Assembly (NCBI GenBank): GCA_021904315.1 | Contig: CM038910.1 | Coordinates: forward strand, 14,880,001-14,944,000 | Direction: 5' to 3' | DNA: 64,000 nucleotides | Origin: Sphagnum magellanicum | Taxonomy: Eukaryota > Streptophyta > Sphagnopsida > Sphagnales > Sphagnaceae | Shown here: positions 1-12,368 of the stretch, in pieces | Layout: each line of letters begins with the position of its first letter | Position numbering within the stretch: the first letter of the stretch is position 1 | Program-made: the position numbers and the translations under genes | Notes under the pieces: model-generated | What the model saw: only the letters and a program-made list of their open reading frames with translations | Databases searched by the model: none | Told to the model about the DNA's origin: nothing

Positions 1-1590
1 ACATAGCTTTCATTTAGTTTAAGATTGTATATGGACACATCTTTTATTATTTGTGCCACTTTGTTATACAAATATTTTTAGGCAGTTTCAAATTGAACAA
101 TTAGTAGACATGTTTTTTCAAGCTTTGCAAAATGTAGTTTTATATCTATTGAAAACTGTCAAAATACAACAATATTTCATGATTACATATCATTTATTCT
201 GTAATAGATTATTACAGACATATGTACAATGTGCATGCATATCAAAATTAAATATCTGGATTACTTTTGTTGCAATTCTTTTTTTCTTACTGTGTTTGTC
301 CCAATTCCCTTAATATGCTATTCCATGAGTTTGGGTTCCTATTTAAGCAAGTTATTATTTTTACTCAAATGCACTGTAAATGAAAGGAAACCAGTTTAAA
401 GAGCTCCAATTTTTTGGGGGAGGACTAAAAACTAATCCTGAAGCCTCCTTTCAAAATCAAGAACCAGACAACACTGGTTCATACCTTCTAGTGATTTGGA
501 ATGTTCAAGTTGTCATAACAACCTCCAAAGAAATTCCTAGTGTAGTTGGAGGAGTGCTTACTACGAGTAAGATCCTGTGCAACATTTCAAAAAATGAAAC
601 ACTTGCTCTTGCAAATGTTTCACTTTTTGAAATGCCATGTGTTATTTTTTAGTTTTTTCCCTTGATGAGTATCCTGCAAGTGTCTGATGGGTATCATGAG
701 AAAAAAAGTTTAAAAAAATATCAATGGAAATCCATTGATTTTTAGGCACGGCCTCAGGCTGGGGCATCCCCAAAATAACGAACCCTTGGCCTCTGACCTC
801 AGGTGCCCATTATTTTGGGAATGCCCCAGCCCTGGGCAGTTACCTTACACTTAAATTGCAGACCGGGTCACTACTGTTGGTTCTGATATTTCCGACCTGT
901 CTATGCTACATAACAACTTACTTCTGCTAGTTTATGAGCTAGTTTTGGACCTTTTATGCTAGCAACAAATGGATTGGACACAAATGTCCTTTAGTCTCAG
1001 CCTACCTATGGGCAAACTGTGGCAGAATGTGACCTCAAAAGCAGAATGCCACTTCACCCCACTCTTTTGCCTAGGCTGTTGGCATTCATTCTAAGCAAGA
1101 TTAGCCAAGGTCCATTAAAGTTATCCATAAAGTCAGGCGAGTAGGGGGCGAGAACAGCCAGTTTCGACATAATAGGGCATCAAATGCGTAACTAGAAATG
1201 AAATTTCACAAAACGGGGACCCGAATTTTTCCACCAATTTTGGTGCTAAACTGAGTTTCATTCCCTCTTTCCTTTTTCCTGAGGGCCTCCACTGCTGCTA
1301 CTTATATTTTCACTGCTCCTACCTGTACAACCACTATAATTACTCTCCAACCTTGTGCATTAAATGCTGAGTTTCAGCATTTCATACTGAGATTTAATAA
1401 AATTTCCTTACTTTGGGGATGCTATTGAAAGAGAGGAGAGTGGGTGAAAGAGAGGGTGACTTTCCGGATGACTTTATTAAATCTGAAAAATTTGACCCTG
1501 TTGCAAAAAAATTCAACTTACTGTTCACAAAGATGCTCACTATTTCTGTAATGAATTTTTTTCGTCCAGGAAGTCTAATATCTATCAAGA
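1..1590. other. Intergenic DNA upstream of the acyl-CoA synthetase gene
   Basis: No coding region is supported here. Short open frames show no family signature and no codon bias. The stretch is AT-rich in its first 700 bases and then mixed. The one structured element, a hairpin at 757-831, is listed separately. A short palindrome (tcaatgg-aaa-tccattga) lies at 721-737, just before it. Confidence 0.5.
757..831. repeat. Long near-perfect hairpin (inverted repeat, 21-22 base arms)
   Basis: The arm at 757-777 (GGCTGGGGCATCCCC then AAAATA) is almost the reverse complement of 810-831 (TATTTTGGG then AATGCCCCAGCC), around a loop of about 32 bases. The mismatches are one or two C/T differences. The local GC content is well above the surrounding DNA. 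It could be the core of a small foldback/MITE-like element or a small-RNA precursor; nothing seen decides between these. Confidence 0.6.
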
Positions 1591-2270
1591 CCAAAGAACC
1601 GCGTTACGGACCTCGCAAAAGAAAAAGGAAAGGAAAGAAAAGCGTTAATAGAGTCCTTCCTCGTCTTGTCGTCTTCGTTGTCACTCTCTCCTTGCTGCGC
1701 CTGTCGCATCCTCCGCCGCGCGACTACTGTCCTCTGGGTGCCGAGTTGCTGTCGGATTGCACTACTAGTTTGGTTGCACCCTGTTGAAAGTCGTCGCTTT
1801 TACGGCATCCCAACGTGTTTAGTATTGAGAGAGGGAGACACTGATCATCTTGATACAAAGTCTCTTCGGCTGTTGTGTTCTCTTGCTTTCTAGTGTCTAT
1901 TTGGCTGGTAGCTTTTCGGAAATATATCGAAGGGCATCAAAGGGATTGATTTTTCTCTTTTTTCGCAGAAGCTTTTGACAAGAAAGGACGCCAGAGAATG
2001 CAAAATTTCATCTCTCGCAGTTAAGACTGCTAGATCGGTCCGGCTTCGCGCCTCGGGAGCCTCAATCCTCCAATAATCCGAGGCTTACCCAAGAGAGCAA
2101 GATTTCCTAGGGAGAAGTGTGTAGGAGAGAGTAAGGGAGAAAGAGCGTGTACGTGTGTATGTAAAGCCGTCAGATTTATAGGAAGAAGCGCGAAGAGAGG
2201 GAGTAGGTAGGTAGAGAGCGACAGAGAAGCAGAGGCTTGTAGGTGTGTGAAATAGAGATAAGAAATTAGA
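1591..2270 (+). promoter_or_regulatory. CpG-rich promoter and 5' leader of the LACS gene
   Basis: CpG becomes frequent from about 1595 (for example CCGCGTTACGG, CTCCGCCGCGCG, CGGCTTCGCG) up to the start codon at 2271, unlike the CpG-poor DNA before it and after exon 1. The 3' half (about 2095-2240) is purine-rich with GAGAG runs, as is common in plant 5' leaders. No convincing TATA box or exact start site can be fixed. A leader intron is possible but not resolved. The role as promoter rests on position and composition. Confidence 0.45.
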
Positions 2271-5200
2271 ATGGCCCAGGTGGAGAGGTTTATTGTGCAG
2301 GTAGAGGAAGGAGTGCCGGGCAGCGATGGAGTCCCTTCCAAAGGACCCGTATACAGGAGCGTGTTCGCGAAAGATGGATTCCCTCCACTTCCGGAAGGAC
2401 TTTTCACCACCTGGGACCTCTTCTCGTAAGATTTCAATTCCTACAACTGACCTACTCTCTCTCTCTCTCTCTCCCTCGGCTTCACAAGAGCCTCAACAAT
2501 CTAATTACCCTGGTCTCTTGGCGATCATAATTAGTCTTGCCTACTTACGCTCTCCACGAAGAACTGGGCTCCTTTGGCGACCAGCTCTAGTTCTAAGTTT
2601 CTGATACGGCTGGTCTTAGTCTACAAAACTGCGTGGGGTTCTCGGATGATTTTCATTGTTATCTTGGTAATCTAACTATTAGACCGATCACATATTATGA
2701 TTACATTCTTGACTTGCAAATTTTTCCAGGAAAATCCATCAAACTCAGGCAGTACCCGCTTACCATGTCCTGTGTTTATACTGTGTGGTATTACTGTGCT
2801 ATGTTTCCATGTACAGCTTTTTGAACAACTGCAGGAATCTTAGAAGTAGTCTTGTAGTAGGTGATGCTCATGTGCTCCTGATGTGTAATGCATGCTAATT
2901 TCTGACCAGACATATTTTGCAGATAGCAAACAGAGAAGAGGTTGTCCAGGATTATCTAGGTGATGTTGAATGTAGGAAAAGGTAGTGCAGTAGTCTAAAG
3001 ATTTGGCCAAGTAGAATCAGAACTCATTGCTCCTGGATATTCTGATTTTTGGGCACTTTCACTGATCAACTCCTAGCTTTGTCTGGACCAGCTAGGAACC
3101 TCCTTAATAGTTCCTTATTGACTCCAAACTTTTGTCCTGGTATCCATGGCCAGTCATGCGAGATATAGGAGGAGGGGCTTAAATGAGGAATTTCTGTAGT
3201 TTCCAGGGTTTTTCCACAACAGCTTATTATTTGGGGTTGCTTTTGAGTGAGGAAAATGAATTGCTCTTCAACTATCAGATCTTGATTGTTCTGGCCTTCA
3301 ATGCAGAGTTTCACCAATTACAGACAGGTGACAGATTATTGCTGAAGTAGTAGACAACAAGTGAAAGTCAAGGGATAGCTTCCTGAACTTTGAACAGGCT
3401 TGTGATAGCTATTTCTGTGATCAAATACCTGAGAGAGTGTAGACTGGGTACTAAAATCCTGTGGATGATGCATGCATAAGCTGATGCACATAAATGGGTT
3501 GCTGCCTAGATGAACAGGAAGTCACAACTGTAATCTCTCTCTACCCACATGGCTTTTTATCACTATTTAGCTAGTCAGCATTAGGAGCTTATGTATGTAG
3601 CTGGATAACAGCTCAGAATGTCTTTTTCTTAAAGGAATCTATTACCATAGCCTTGTACATATGGCCTCTAAAAGCCAGGCATACATGCTTGCTTCTAAAG
3701 AGGAAAGCTAAGATGAAATGAAGTTTACCTTCACAAGCTTGTCACAGCTTGAGCGAGGATGATGTTGACTTCTCATATTACCTATGTCCCTTGATTTCTA
3801 GCCAGCATCATTACTGAGTCTTCCCATTGCTTCTGGAATGCGACAGAAACTCAGGACACATATTTGTGCGTTATTGTTTGCCCAAAACTTTGGACAGATT
3901 ATTATATACTTGTCTACACACTGTCAAGAGCTGATGAAGTCAGTGGGAGTCATGGCAGCTAGTCTCTGCTATTTATGGTGGAGGTGATGGTCCAGTACTT
4001 TGTGAGTGAACATGTTCATTCTTGTCATGTTAGTTTTTGTTTTTCTGGAACTCAGTTAGCTTCCAAGTGTTTGTTGTGGAGTTTTATCTGCAATCTCATA
4101 CATATTTCCTTAAAAAACTTCTGCTACTGCTGAGTGCGCATTGAAAATCAATAGACTTTCTGTATGTTCTCTTTGGCGACTTAAGCAGAAATTAGATCTG
4201 AACCTGTATTATGAGAGGATATTCTTTTGTGTCTTCTGACACTTTTATTGACACCGTGATCGAGATCTGATCATATCTTCTCAGGTTACAGGGATACAAC
4301 AGATTTGCAGAAACTGCTGTCCGTTGTGGACCTTGTCTGATACAAACCTCAACTTGGAAATGTACATCTCAAAATCAAGGCTTGCATTCCATGTTTTTGT
4401 ATGCCTTACCAGCCTTCAACTTGGAAAACCTATGTCCCAAAATCAAGGAGTGGGTTCCATGTTGTCATTCTCCATGCCAACCTTGTGTACCAGACTCTGT
4501 CAAGCTGGGGGTGATCTTCAGGTCCTTGCTCATTGGTCTGCACAAACTTTCCTACCTTCATATAAGAAACTTTTAACCCTTTTTTGTTTGCAGGCATGAT
4601 GTTCTGTGATGCTAACAGCTTTGCAAGTCAATGTTGTTTGGATGTTTCACCTCTAGGGTTGCCACCCTTTTCCAGTGGCCTGTTCCATTAGTGCAAAGGC
4701 AGTATCCACAACCTGATAACTACAATATGTGCCATGGAGAATTGTAGGGATGTCTGAATTTGTTGTTGTTCTTGGTCTATAGCAACATATGGGCTTCCAT
4801 ATATATCTCGTTGTGGTGTGCATGGAAAATTTTAGTATTGGATTTTGAGTTTTTCTATTTGCTTGTCAAATAGCGAGAGCACTGACAGTGGCACCCAACA
4901 TGGGAATGACCAGAAAGGGTATTGGTGGATAGGATGGTAGGTCAGAAGTCAGTTCTGAGTAGTAGCTTAGGAGACCTTGTTAATTTCTTTGAACTTGTGC
5001 TGCTGTGACAATGTGTGGCCATGTGCAGTGGCCATGTCACATTCTGATCATGTTATCGATTTAGGCACGTGCATGAATTGTTCAGAGTGTGACTTGTCTC
5101 TGGGGAGTCAAATCATTTTTTCTTGTTTTGTATAGAGCTACACACTATCTAGCTGCAGAATTCTATCCCCAGTTCTAGGATGAACAAGTGAGGTACATAT

Positions 5201-8200
5201 GATAGTTGTGTCTGAGTGAGGTATATGAAAAATGCTGATTTTCCACCTCTATCCTTGATAAAGAGGAAAGAGACATGGCATTCGTGGCATAATTCCTGAC
5301 ATAATTCCTGAAAGATCTTGCTCTTAGCCCTTCATGTCTTTTTTTTCCTCCTTTCTTGCTCAGTCTTTTTCCTTTTTCTCTCTTTCTGTGGACGTCTTTG
5401 TTCTTGGTTTCCTTGGCCTTCTCTTTCTCTTTCAGTTTTGTCAAGTTAGCCAGCATCATGGCTGAGTTTTATGTTACTGCCTGTCTTGTGACAGAAACTC
5501 AGTACCTTGGTTAATATATGACATTGATGTCAACCTGGTAGCTGATGAACTCTGGGGATGTTATGGTAACTGGTCAATACTTTACATGTTGCTGTTGAAG
5601 GTCTCCGAACATGCGTGTGACTATCTCTGCTGTTGAACCACTTCTGAGTTTTGTTTTTGTCTCTGCTGCAAGTTGGCAAAGTGGCATTTTAGCAAGGAAC
5701 ACACCTTCCCTGAATACTGCTCTTTTGTGCTTTCTTAACTGTTTGGAAGTCTGGAGGGCTCCCTGTGCAGATTGAAGTTCTTGTACCAAAAATTCTTTCA
5801 GGTTTCCTCCCGTTTGTCCAAAGATAAGAAAAATAAGGAAAATACTGATTCAGTATTTGCAAGAACAGTGGTGTGGATGTGCAGCGGGATTATTTGATGG
5901 GAGTATGGAAACCGCTCTTGTTAATGTGACCTTGTGTTGACCCTGCACTGCTGTCAGTTGATGGTTAAGCCGTGGTAGTAGTCCAGAGTAAGTGTGGTTT
6001 ATGGCCAATTTGTCACCAGTTGGAACCATAGCTGTACATGTCTCATGTCTTGTGAATAAAATGAAGCTACCTAGAAGTACAACACATCCCCTCCACCCCC
6101 CACAAGGGACAGAATGGGAGGGGTGGGGGTGGGGGATGAATGACTGACAAGGCATTTTCATTTTCAAAACACCAACAGGTTATCTAATGTGTTACATTCA
6201 TTCAGTGCAAAGAGTCAAAAGTCTGGCACCAGAATCTCTTGACTGGCAAGATAAATGCTCTGTGGACTATTTATGTCAAATTTGAGGACAAGATCTTTCT
6301 TATTTCAAATTGGTGTTGCAATTTGCATTCATGCAACTAGAATTTGCATAAATCCGGTCAGGCTCTAAATCTGGTGAACCTTTGGACCCTAAACCCTGGC
6401 TGGATCATGAGTGAAACAGTAGTTCAAGGGCATTCATCAGTGTTGGGCATCTGACACAGTTCTAACACCAGTTCACAGCAATTTTCCTGTTTCTATATAT
6501 GTCCATGTTATCATCTGAGGATCAGGGTCAATATTGTATCTTGCAGCCAGACAGTGAAAAGGGGGCCAAACAATCGTATGCTTGGTGTTCGAGAGATTGA
6601 AAATGGAAAAGTGAGTAGCCTTGTCCATACCTGATCTCAATTTGAGTTCATCCCAGAATCATATGTATTGTAGGAGACCACCTCATTCATTGAAAAGATT
6701 GCCAGCATCAGAACCTCTTGCATAAGTAAAGGAATGAATTCATTCAGTGATATTTGCACTTAAGAAAACAACTTTTGAGTTTAATTGCAACTGCAACACA
6801 ATGAAGCCTTTTTCCTAGATGCAGAGTTATGATGCTTCTTTTCAGAATGAGCTTGAACCACATCCTGCTTCCTGACTACAATGGTACATGTACACTTTTG
6901 ACTACTGCAGGCAGGGAACTATGTGTGGCAGACTTACCAGAAAGTGTATGAATCTGTGCTTCATATTGGCTCTGCCATGCGCCATTTGGGAGTAAATCCT
7001 GTATGTTGCTGTCCCATACCTAAATGTGGTAAATGTGTATTTTCTTTGCTTTCACGTGGTAACTGTCTGAAAATACAGTGCTTAAACAACAGCAGATGAT
7101 GGAAGAGAAGAGGACACTAGAGGACATTACAAAGTGTTAAGATGTCTTGAAAAGTGCAGCAGATGTTATTAGTCAAGATAGCAGCAATTATTGATCCAAA
7201 AGCCAAACTGTAAGTATTCTGAAGGAATGCCACAGGTTCTCTCTAAGCATAGTAAACATGGAGAGTTGACCTTTTTCCATTTTCTGGGAAACTAAAAAAC
7301 TATTGCTGGCTGATGACACATGGACAATGAGAAGAAGAGAACACAAAAATAGCAGAAGTGTGACATGCAGATGGAAGTGATTGCAATATAAGTGGGATGG
7401 GAGGCACCCCTTAACGTTTCTGGAAACAACTGAGTTGTTGATTGGTGTCATCCTCTCAGACTGCTCGCTGTGGAATCTATGGATCAAACTGTCCAGAATG
7501 GTTGATGGCAATGGAGGTGAGGACACTATACTCAATCTCTCACAACAGAAGTTTAGTGAGGAGCATTGATCTACCATGGATTGCATCTGTTTTCTTCTTG
7601 GAACACTGGGCTAAGATACTTTCCATTGGATTCATGTTTGCAGGCCTGCAATGGGCACAGCATTGTCTGTGTTCCCCTCTATGACACTCTTGGTATTACC
7701 CACCTTTTTCTGACATGGGTACTATCCTTTTGGACTAGTATTGCATTTGGCTTTAAAGAGGAGGAAATCACTTTACATTAAAATAGTTTATGCTTATCCA
7801 GTTGGCCATGGAGCTCCAGATAGGTGGACTTGTCCATTTTTGGATATCTTTAAGCAGTAAATCACACGGGTGCCTTTGTGTCAATTGTGGGTTGCAGGGT
7901 TGGATGCAGTGGAGTTTATTGCTAATCATGCAGAGATTGCCATTGCATTTGTACAAGAGTCAAAGCTTCCCTTGGTATGCAAGGACAAGATCATACACTT
8001 AATTTGCGTGAAATTCTTTTGTATCCAATCATGTCTTTTTGTAATTACACTGTTGGCTTCTGCTGAACTACTGCAATGTGAAGCCTTTATGTCAGCACTT
8101 GACCAATGAAGAGATTTGGGGCCTGAGATGCAGACCTGTTTGATGAACTAGTAAACTCATTACTATGGTAGTCTCCTAAGACACACATTGGCATTGCTCC

Positions 8201-11200
8201 CTGCCAAGATTGAAGTTTTACGAGCAAATATTCCTGCTAGTCCTTGATATTGATGTTTTTCTGAGTTGAGTATGGTGGACTTGCACTGTTCAGATGATTC
8301 AAACCCTGCCAAAGTGCACAACATATCTGAAGAGTAAGTTGTACTCTGCATTCATGGTTCTTTTAAACTGTATTTAAGGTATAGTGGACAGTGGAGGGTC
8401 ATGATATCTATTTTAACCTGTGAAGAGGAGGATCTGAAATATGATTGACTCACTGCAAATTTTGCACCAAGTACAGAACCCAGTTCAAATTTCTGTCACC
8501 TGTTTTACTGTGGTTTTCCCAACTCGCTTCCAGGTATCCTGATACAAGTAATTTGAGTGGGTGCAGCATTGGTCAGCTTTGGAGCTTTCACTAGTGAGCA
8601 GAAAGCTGCTGCTGAGGAATCTGGGGTTGCTCTGTACTCATGGCAAGAATTCATGGATCTGGTCAGTGCTTCCAGCAAATATCTTGCAAAGTTCAATTTC
8701 TTTTGAAAATGAAAACAATGCAAGTTTAATGCATGCATAAGTCCACATCAATTTTCAGCAGGAAAAGGTCATTGCCTTTTTATGATATGTGTCGCAGTTA
8801 GTACTTCCAATTCTGAAAAAGAAATATGGAAGTGATTTTGTAAGGGCTTTCCATCATTCAGGGGGCAAACAATCCTGTGGATTTAGCACCACCAGCTGGT
8901 GATGACCTCTCAACAATTATGTATACAAGTGGCACCACAGGGGAGCCTAAGGGAGTGTTGCTAACCCATAAAAGCATTTTGACCACCATTGCCGGTCTTG
9001 ACCATTTCCTCAAGTCCCTGAATGAAGTGGTGAGGTTCCCCGCTCTGACCAGTAATGTTGTTCTAGTGCCCAATTATGTCCAAATCTTTCAGTTACTGTG
9101 AATTATAGATTTTTCTTACATTGTTCCCATCCTGATGGATATTAACTTTAAGGTATTTATAAAATCAGAACTCTACAAGTTGTGGGTCTGTGTACATGCA
9201 AAGATTTATTTGGTTAACATTTTTCCACTTGGTATATGTGCAGGTCGATGAAAATGACGTCTATTTTTCTTTTCTGCCATTAGCACATATCTTTGACCGA
9301 GTGGCGGAAGAAATGTTTGTTTTTACTGGCTCATCAATTGGGTTTTGGCAAGGAGTATGGCTTGAACCCGTTATCAACAGCACCTCTTCATTCATCAGCA
9401 AAGTGTGATTAAAGTAAAATGAGAAATTTATTTGTGTCATGATGGATTAGTCAAAAGATGAACTAGACAAAATGTGCAATGACATTAAGAATACTTTTTC
9501 CCTCAGTCTTCGTGCCTAGAAACTATGGATGTGTATGGATGTAGCAGTAGGATTAGGAATGGGGACAGAGGAGAGGGAAGTGATTTGGAATTTTGCAAGC
9601 ATACTTGCATTGAGCAGAACCATCATGCTGCATGCAGGATATTAAGAAGGTATCAGAAGACATTGCAGAGTTGAAACCTACCTTCTTTGTGGGAGTTCCT
9701 CGTGTCTTTGACCGCATCACCACAGGTTTGTCATTCCTGCACATAACAGAGACTAAAAGATGAGTATGTGAAGTTTTTCAGGCATGCTGATTGAGAAAAG
9801 TGCTCTTAAAACAAAGGGGTGTCTTCACTAGTTTGATCCAACTCATTGCAGGAATCCAGCAACGGATTGCTGCAGCAGGAAGTATCTCAAATTGGTTATT
9901 CAATTTTGGTTTTTCCCGGTGAGTTTTGTTCCAGATTGAGCTGATTTCCATTTCTGGATTTTGAAAAAACTTTTCACTTATGTACTGTGCATGTGCTTTT
10001 AGTATATTAGCTTCAGTTCTGCACTTTTATTTTGTCTCTTTGGATTTTCAGAGACTTTTATAAAGTCTAATCCCAATATGGAGAAATCATCTAATTCTGG
10101 AGTACTGTGGGTGGTTACAATTTGATGGTTTTTTTATCCTTGCATTTCTGTGGAGCTACAGCAAGTTGAACCGGCTCAAGCAAGGCCACAAACACAACAA
10201 GGCATCTCCAATCTTTGATCTTCTGCTTTTCAACAAGGTCAGTCCAAATTTTGTGATAAATGGCCTTGCAATCAAGAATTATACTATTTCTTATCTTCCA
10301 AGAACACATGCAAGTTTATTGTGAGATTGGTGTCTGATTTCATTTTGGTCTTGAAGGTGAAAAGGGCCCTGGGTGGGCATGTTCGAATTGTTCTATCAGG
10401 AGGAGCACCTCTGTCCTCCCATGTTGAGGAGTATTTACGGGTTGTTATGTGTGCTCCTATCCTTCAGGGTTATGGTATGAACTACCACATTCTGTTCTGT
10501 GATTTCTCCTTTCTCTGCTATACTAGGGGAATGTGAGTCTGGTGCCAGGCTTTTCTGTTTTAGATGTACATATGATTGCCTCTTTCGAATCATAGCATCT
10601 CCTGATGTAGTAAGTTACTGCCATGAACAAAACTGCCTCGATCAATGCCTTTCCTCAATGAAATCATGTGGGTTAGGGAATCTTCACTTTGGTCAAATCT
10701 CCTTTCAGATTTGATCAATGTGTCTTTGGTTGATTGACTATCTCCTTTTCAAACAGGAGTTAATTTTTTCACTCTCCTCCTTGTCTGATCTTTCAGAGTA
10801 ATTGGCAAGTCAGTGTTTTGTCAAGAGCTGACATCTTATCCACCTCCCACTTTATGTGCTGCATCCTGGTCTTTTATAGGGTTGACAGAGACATGTGCAG
10901 CAAGCTTCATCCAAGTGCCAGATGTGATTTCCATGAATGGGACAGTGGGCCCTCCCATGCCCAACATTGATGCACGCTTAGAATCAGTTCCCGAACTCAA
11001 TTATGATGCATTTGGTGAGACTCCACAAGGAGAAATTTGCATCCGGGGTAATACTTTGTTTTCTGGCTACTACAAACGCGAAGATCTTACTAACGAGGTC
11101 CTGGTTGATGGCTGGTTTCACACAGGTAACTATAGTCCCATGTTTCTGCCTCTGAGCATAGACTTTTTTTAATCCCTATATGGAAGGAATGCTTCCTGTT

Positions 11201-12368
11201 TTTTGGTTAAACAAGCATACTCATGGTTGGCCTCTGTGGGAGACCAAGCCTTCGTATAACTCACATTTGATGTCAACTTTATTTATGACAGGTGACATTG
11301 GGGAGTGGCAACCAGATGGTGCCATGAAAATTATTGATCGCAAAAAGAATATCTTCAAGCTTTCTCAAGGAGAATATGTTGCAGTTGAGAAACTTGAGAA
11401 CGACTTTTTGCAGTGTCAAGCAATTGATGCGGTATGCTACTAGATGCCCTGTACAGACATGTATGACTGAATTAGAATGTGCAGGCAGCACTGAAATTTT
11501 AATTTTCCTTTTTAATTCCCGTTTGAGAAAATATATCTTAAAGTTTTGCAATCTTTGACCAAGAATGTACTCTCATGTTTTCACAGATATTACTGTGCTG
11601 TATGCTTGCAACTTTGGTGCACCTTGAAAATTGAGCCACTACTGACAGTAATGGAACATGTGTGATCCTTGCTTTCTCTTCACAGATCTGGGTTTATGGA
11701 AACAGTTTTGAGTCAACACTAGTAGCAGTTGCTGTTCCAAATGAAAAGGCACTCGTGGATTGGGCTTCCTCCAATGGTGAAGATGGAAACTTTACAACTC
11801 TGTGCAAGAGCAAAAAGGCACATGAGTTCATCCTTGCTGAGCTCAATGCTACTGGCAAAAAGGCTGGGGTGAGTTTAGACATCAAAATTTTCAATTATCT
11901 TTTGTGCTTGAAATTCCTTATATTACCCAAGACTTATTGACACTAGTCTCAGGATACCTGATCTGGTGTCTGAGGGATCTTAGTTTTACAATGCATTTGC
12001 AGGTGAAAGGATATGAACAGATCAGGGGGGTGCACTTAGAGCCACAGCCATTTGATGTGGAGCGTGATCTAACAACCCCTACTTATAAGCTCAAGAGACC
12101 TCAGCTCTTGAAATACTACAAGGTGAAAGCTTATCCCAAACTCTGCTCTAGTAGGAAACCCCTCCCTTTGCATCTATTTCCATGGCCATGATCATCTTTC
12201 CCATTCTCTCACTCTTGTGGGATCATGTTCAAGCAAGTCAAAAGAAAAGAATTGTCACTTGGAAAGGGAATTTTTTTGCAAATTGCCTCACAATGTCCAA
12301 CTTTGTGGGTTGTGTCTTGTGCTTTCCAGAAAGAAATTGACAGTCTATACGCAAGCATGAAGAAATAA
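2271..12368 (+). CDS. LACS: Long-chain acyl-CoA synthetase (LACS1-5 type), 19 exons, complete
   Basis: Activates long-chain fatty acids: fatty acid + ATP + CoA gives acyl-CoA + AMP + PPi. Coding exons: 2271-2425, 6547-6610, 6911-7000, 7460-7516, 7644-7692, 7898-7974, 8294-8333, 8567-8661, 8862-9029, 9244-9354, 9638-9725, 9852-9918, 10156-10237, 10357-10474, 10880-11125, 11292-11431, 11686-11868, 12003-12122, 12330-12368. They sum to 1989 bases, 662 residues plus stop, close to the ~666 of Arabidopsis LACS4. All introns are GT-AG and all phases agree. Exon 1 encodes the family N-terminus ([24 protein letters not shown]). ATP/AMP-binding motifs are [11 protein letters not shown] (about 230-240), GYGLTET (419-425), HTGDIGEW (501-508) and [18 protein letters not shown] (518-535). 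The end (YASMKK) has no PTS1 tripeptide, so an ER or cytosol-facing enzyme is likelier than the peroxisomal LACS6/7 type. No frameshift or stop is seen. Exon 13's acceptor (TGGAG at 10151-10155) is the least certain boundary. Confidence 0.96.
2455..2473. repeat. (CT)n microsatellite at the start of LACS intron 1
   Basis: About nine CT units begin 29 bases after the exon 1 donor. Similar GA/CT runs sit near the starts of the other candidate genes (57256-57282 and 62546-62597). Confidence 0.9.
4346..4480. repeat. Tandem duplication of a ~67-base block in LACS intron 1
   Basis: Two adjacent diverged copies, about 4346-4411 and 4412-4480, share CAACTTGGAAA, ATGT-C-CAAAATCAAGG and TTCCATGTT in the same order. 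The small open frames over this block come from the repeat and are not considered coding. Confidence 0.6.
6085..6137. repeat. C-run/G-run hairpin in LACS intron 1
   Basis: CATCCCCTCCACCCCC at about 6085-6101 is complemented by GGGGGTGGGGGATG ending at 6137, with an imperfect stem and a loop near 20 bases. The G-rich half has several runs of three or more G and could form alternative structures. Function unknown. Confidence 0.5.

Larger units (their letters stand above)
2426..6546 (+). other. Intron 1 of the LACS gene (4.1 kb)
   Basis: The intron runs from GTAAG at 2426 to TTGCAG ending at 6546 and is about 40% of the gene length; the other introns are roughly 70 to 650 bases. It holds a CT microsatellite, a duplicated 67-base block, scattered partial duplications (a CAGCATCAT...GACAGAAACTCAG block at about 3798-3856 and again at 5446-5504) and a C/G-run hairpin near 6085-6137. 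No coding exon of another gene is supported within it. Confidence 0.85.

Noticed and set aside
1413..1893. Two overlapping open frames upstream of LACS
   Set aside because: They lie in the CpG-rich promoter/leader, encode Arg/Ser/Leu-rich low-quality peptides and match no family. Small upstream ORFs cannot be excluded but are not supported.
5175..5459. Lys/Glu-rich open frame on the minus strand inside LACS intron 1
   Set aside because: It is the complement of a long pyrimidine-rich run (TTTTTCCTCCTTTC-type). It has no family signature, and the intron is defined by exons that join in frame on the other strand.
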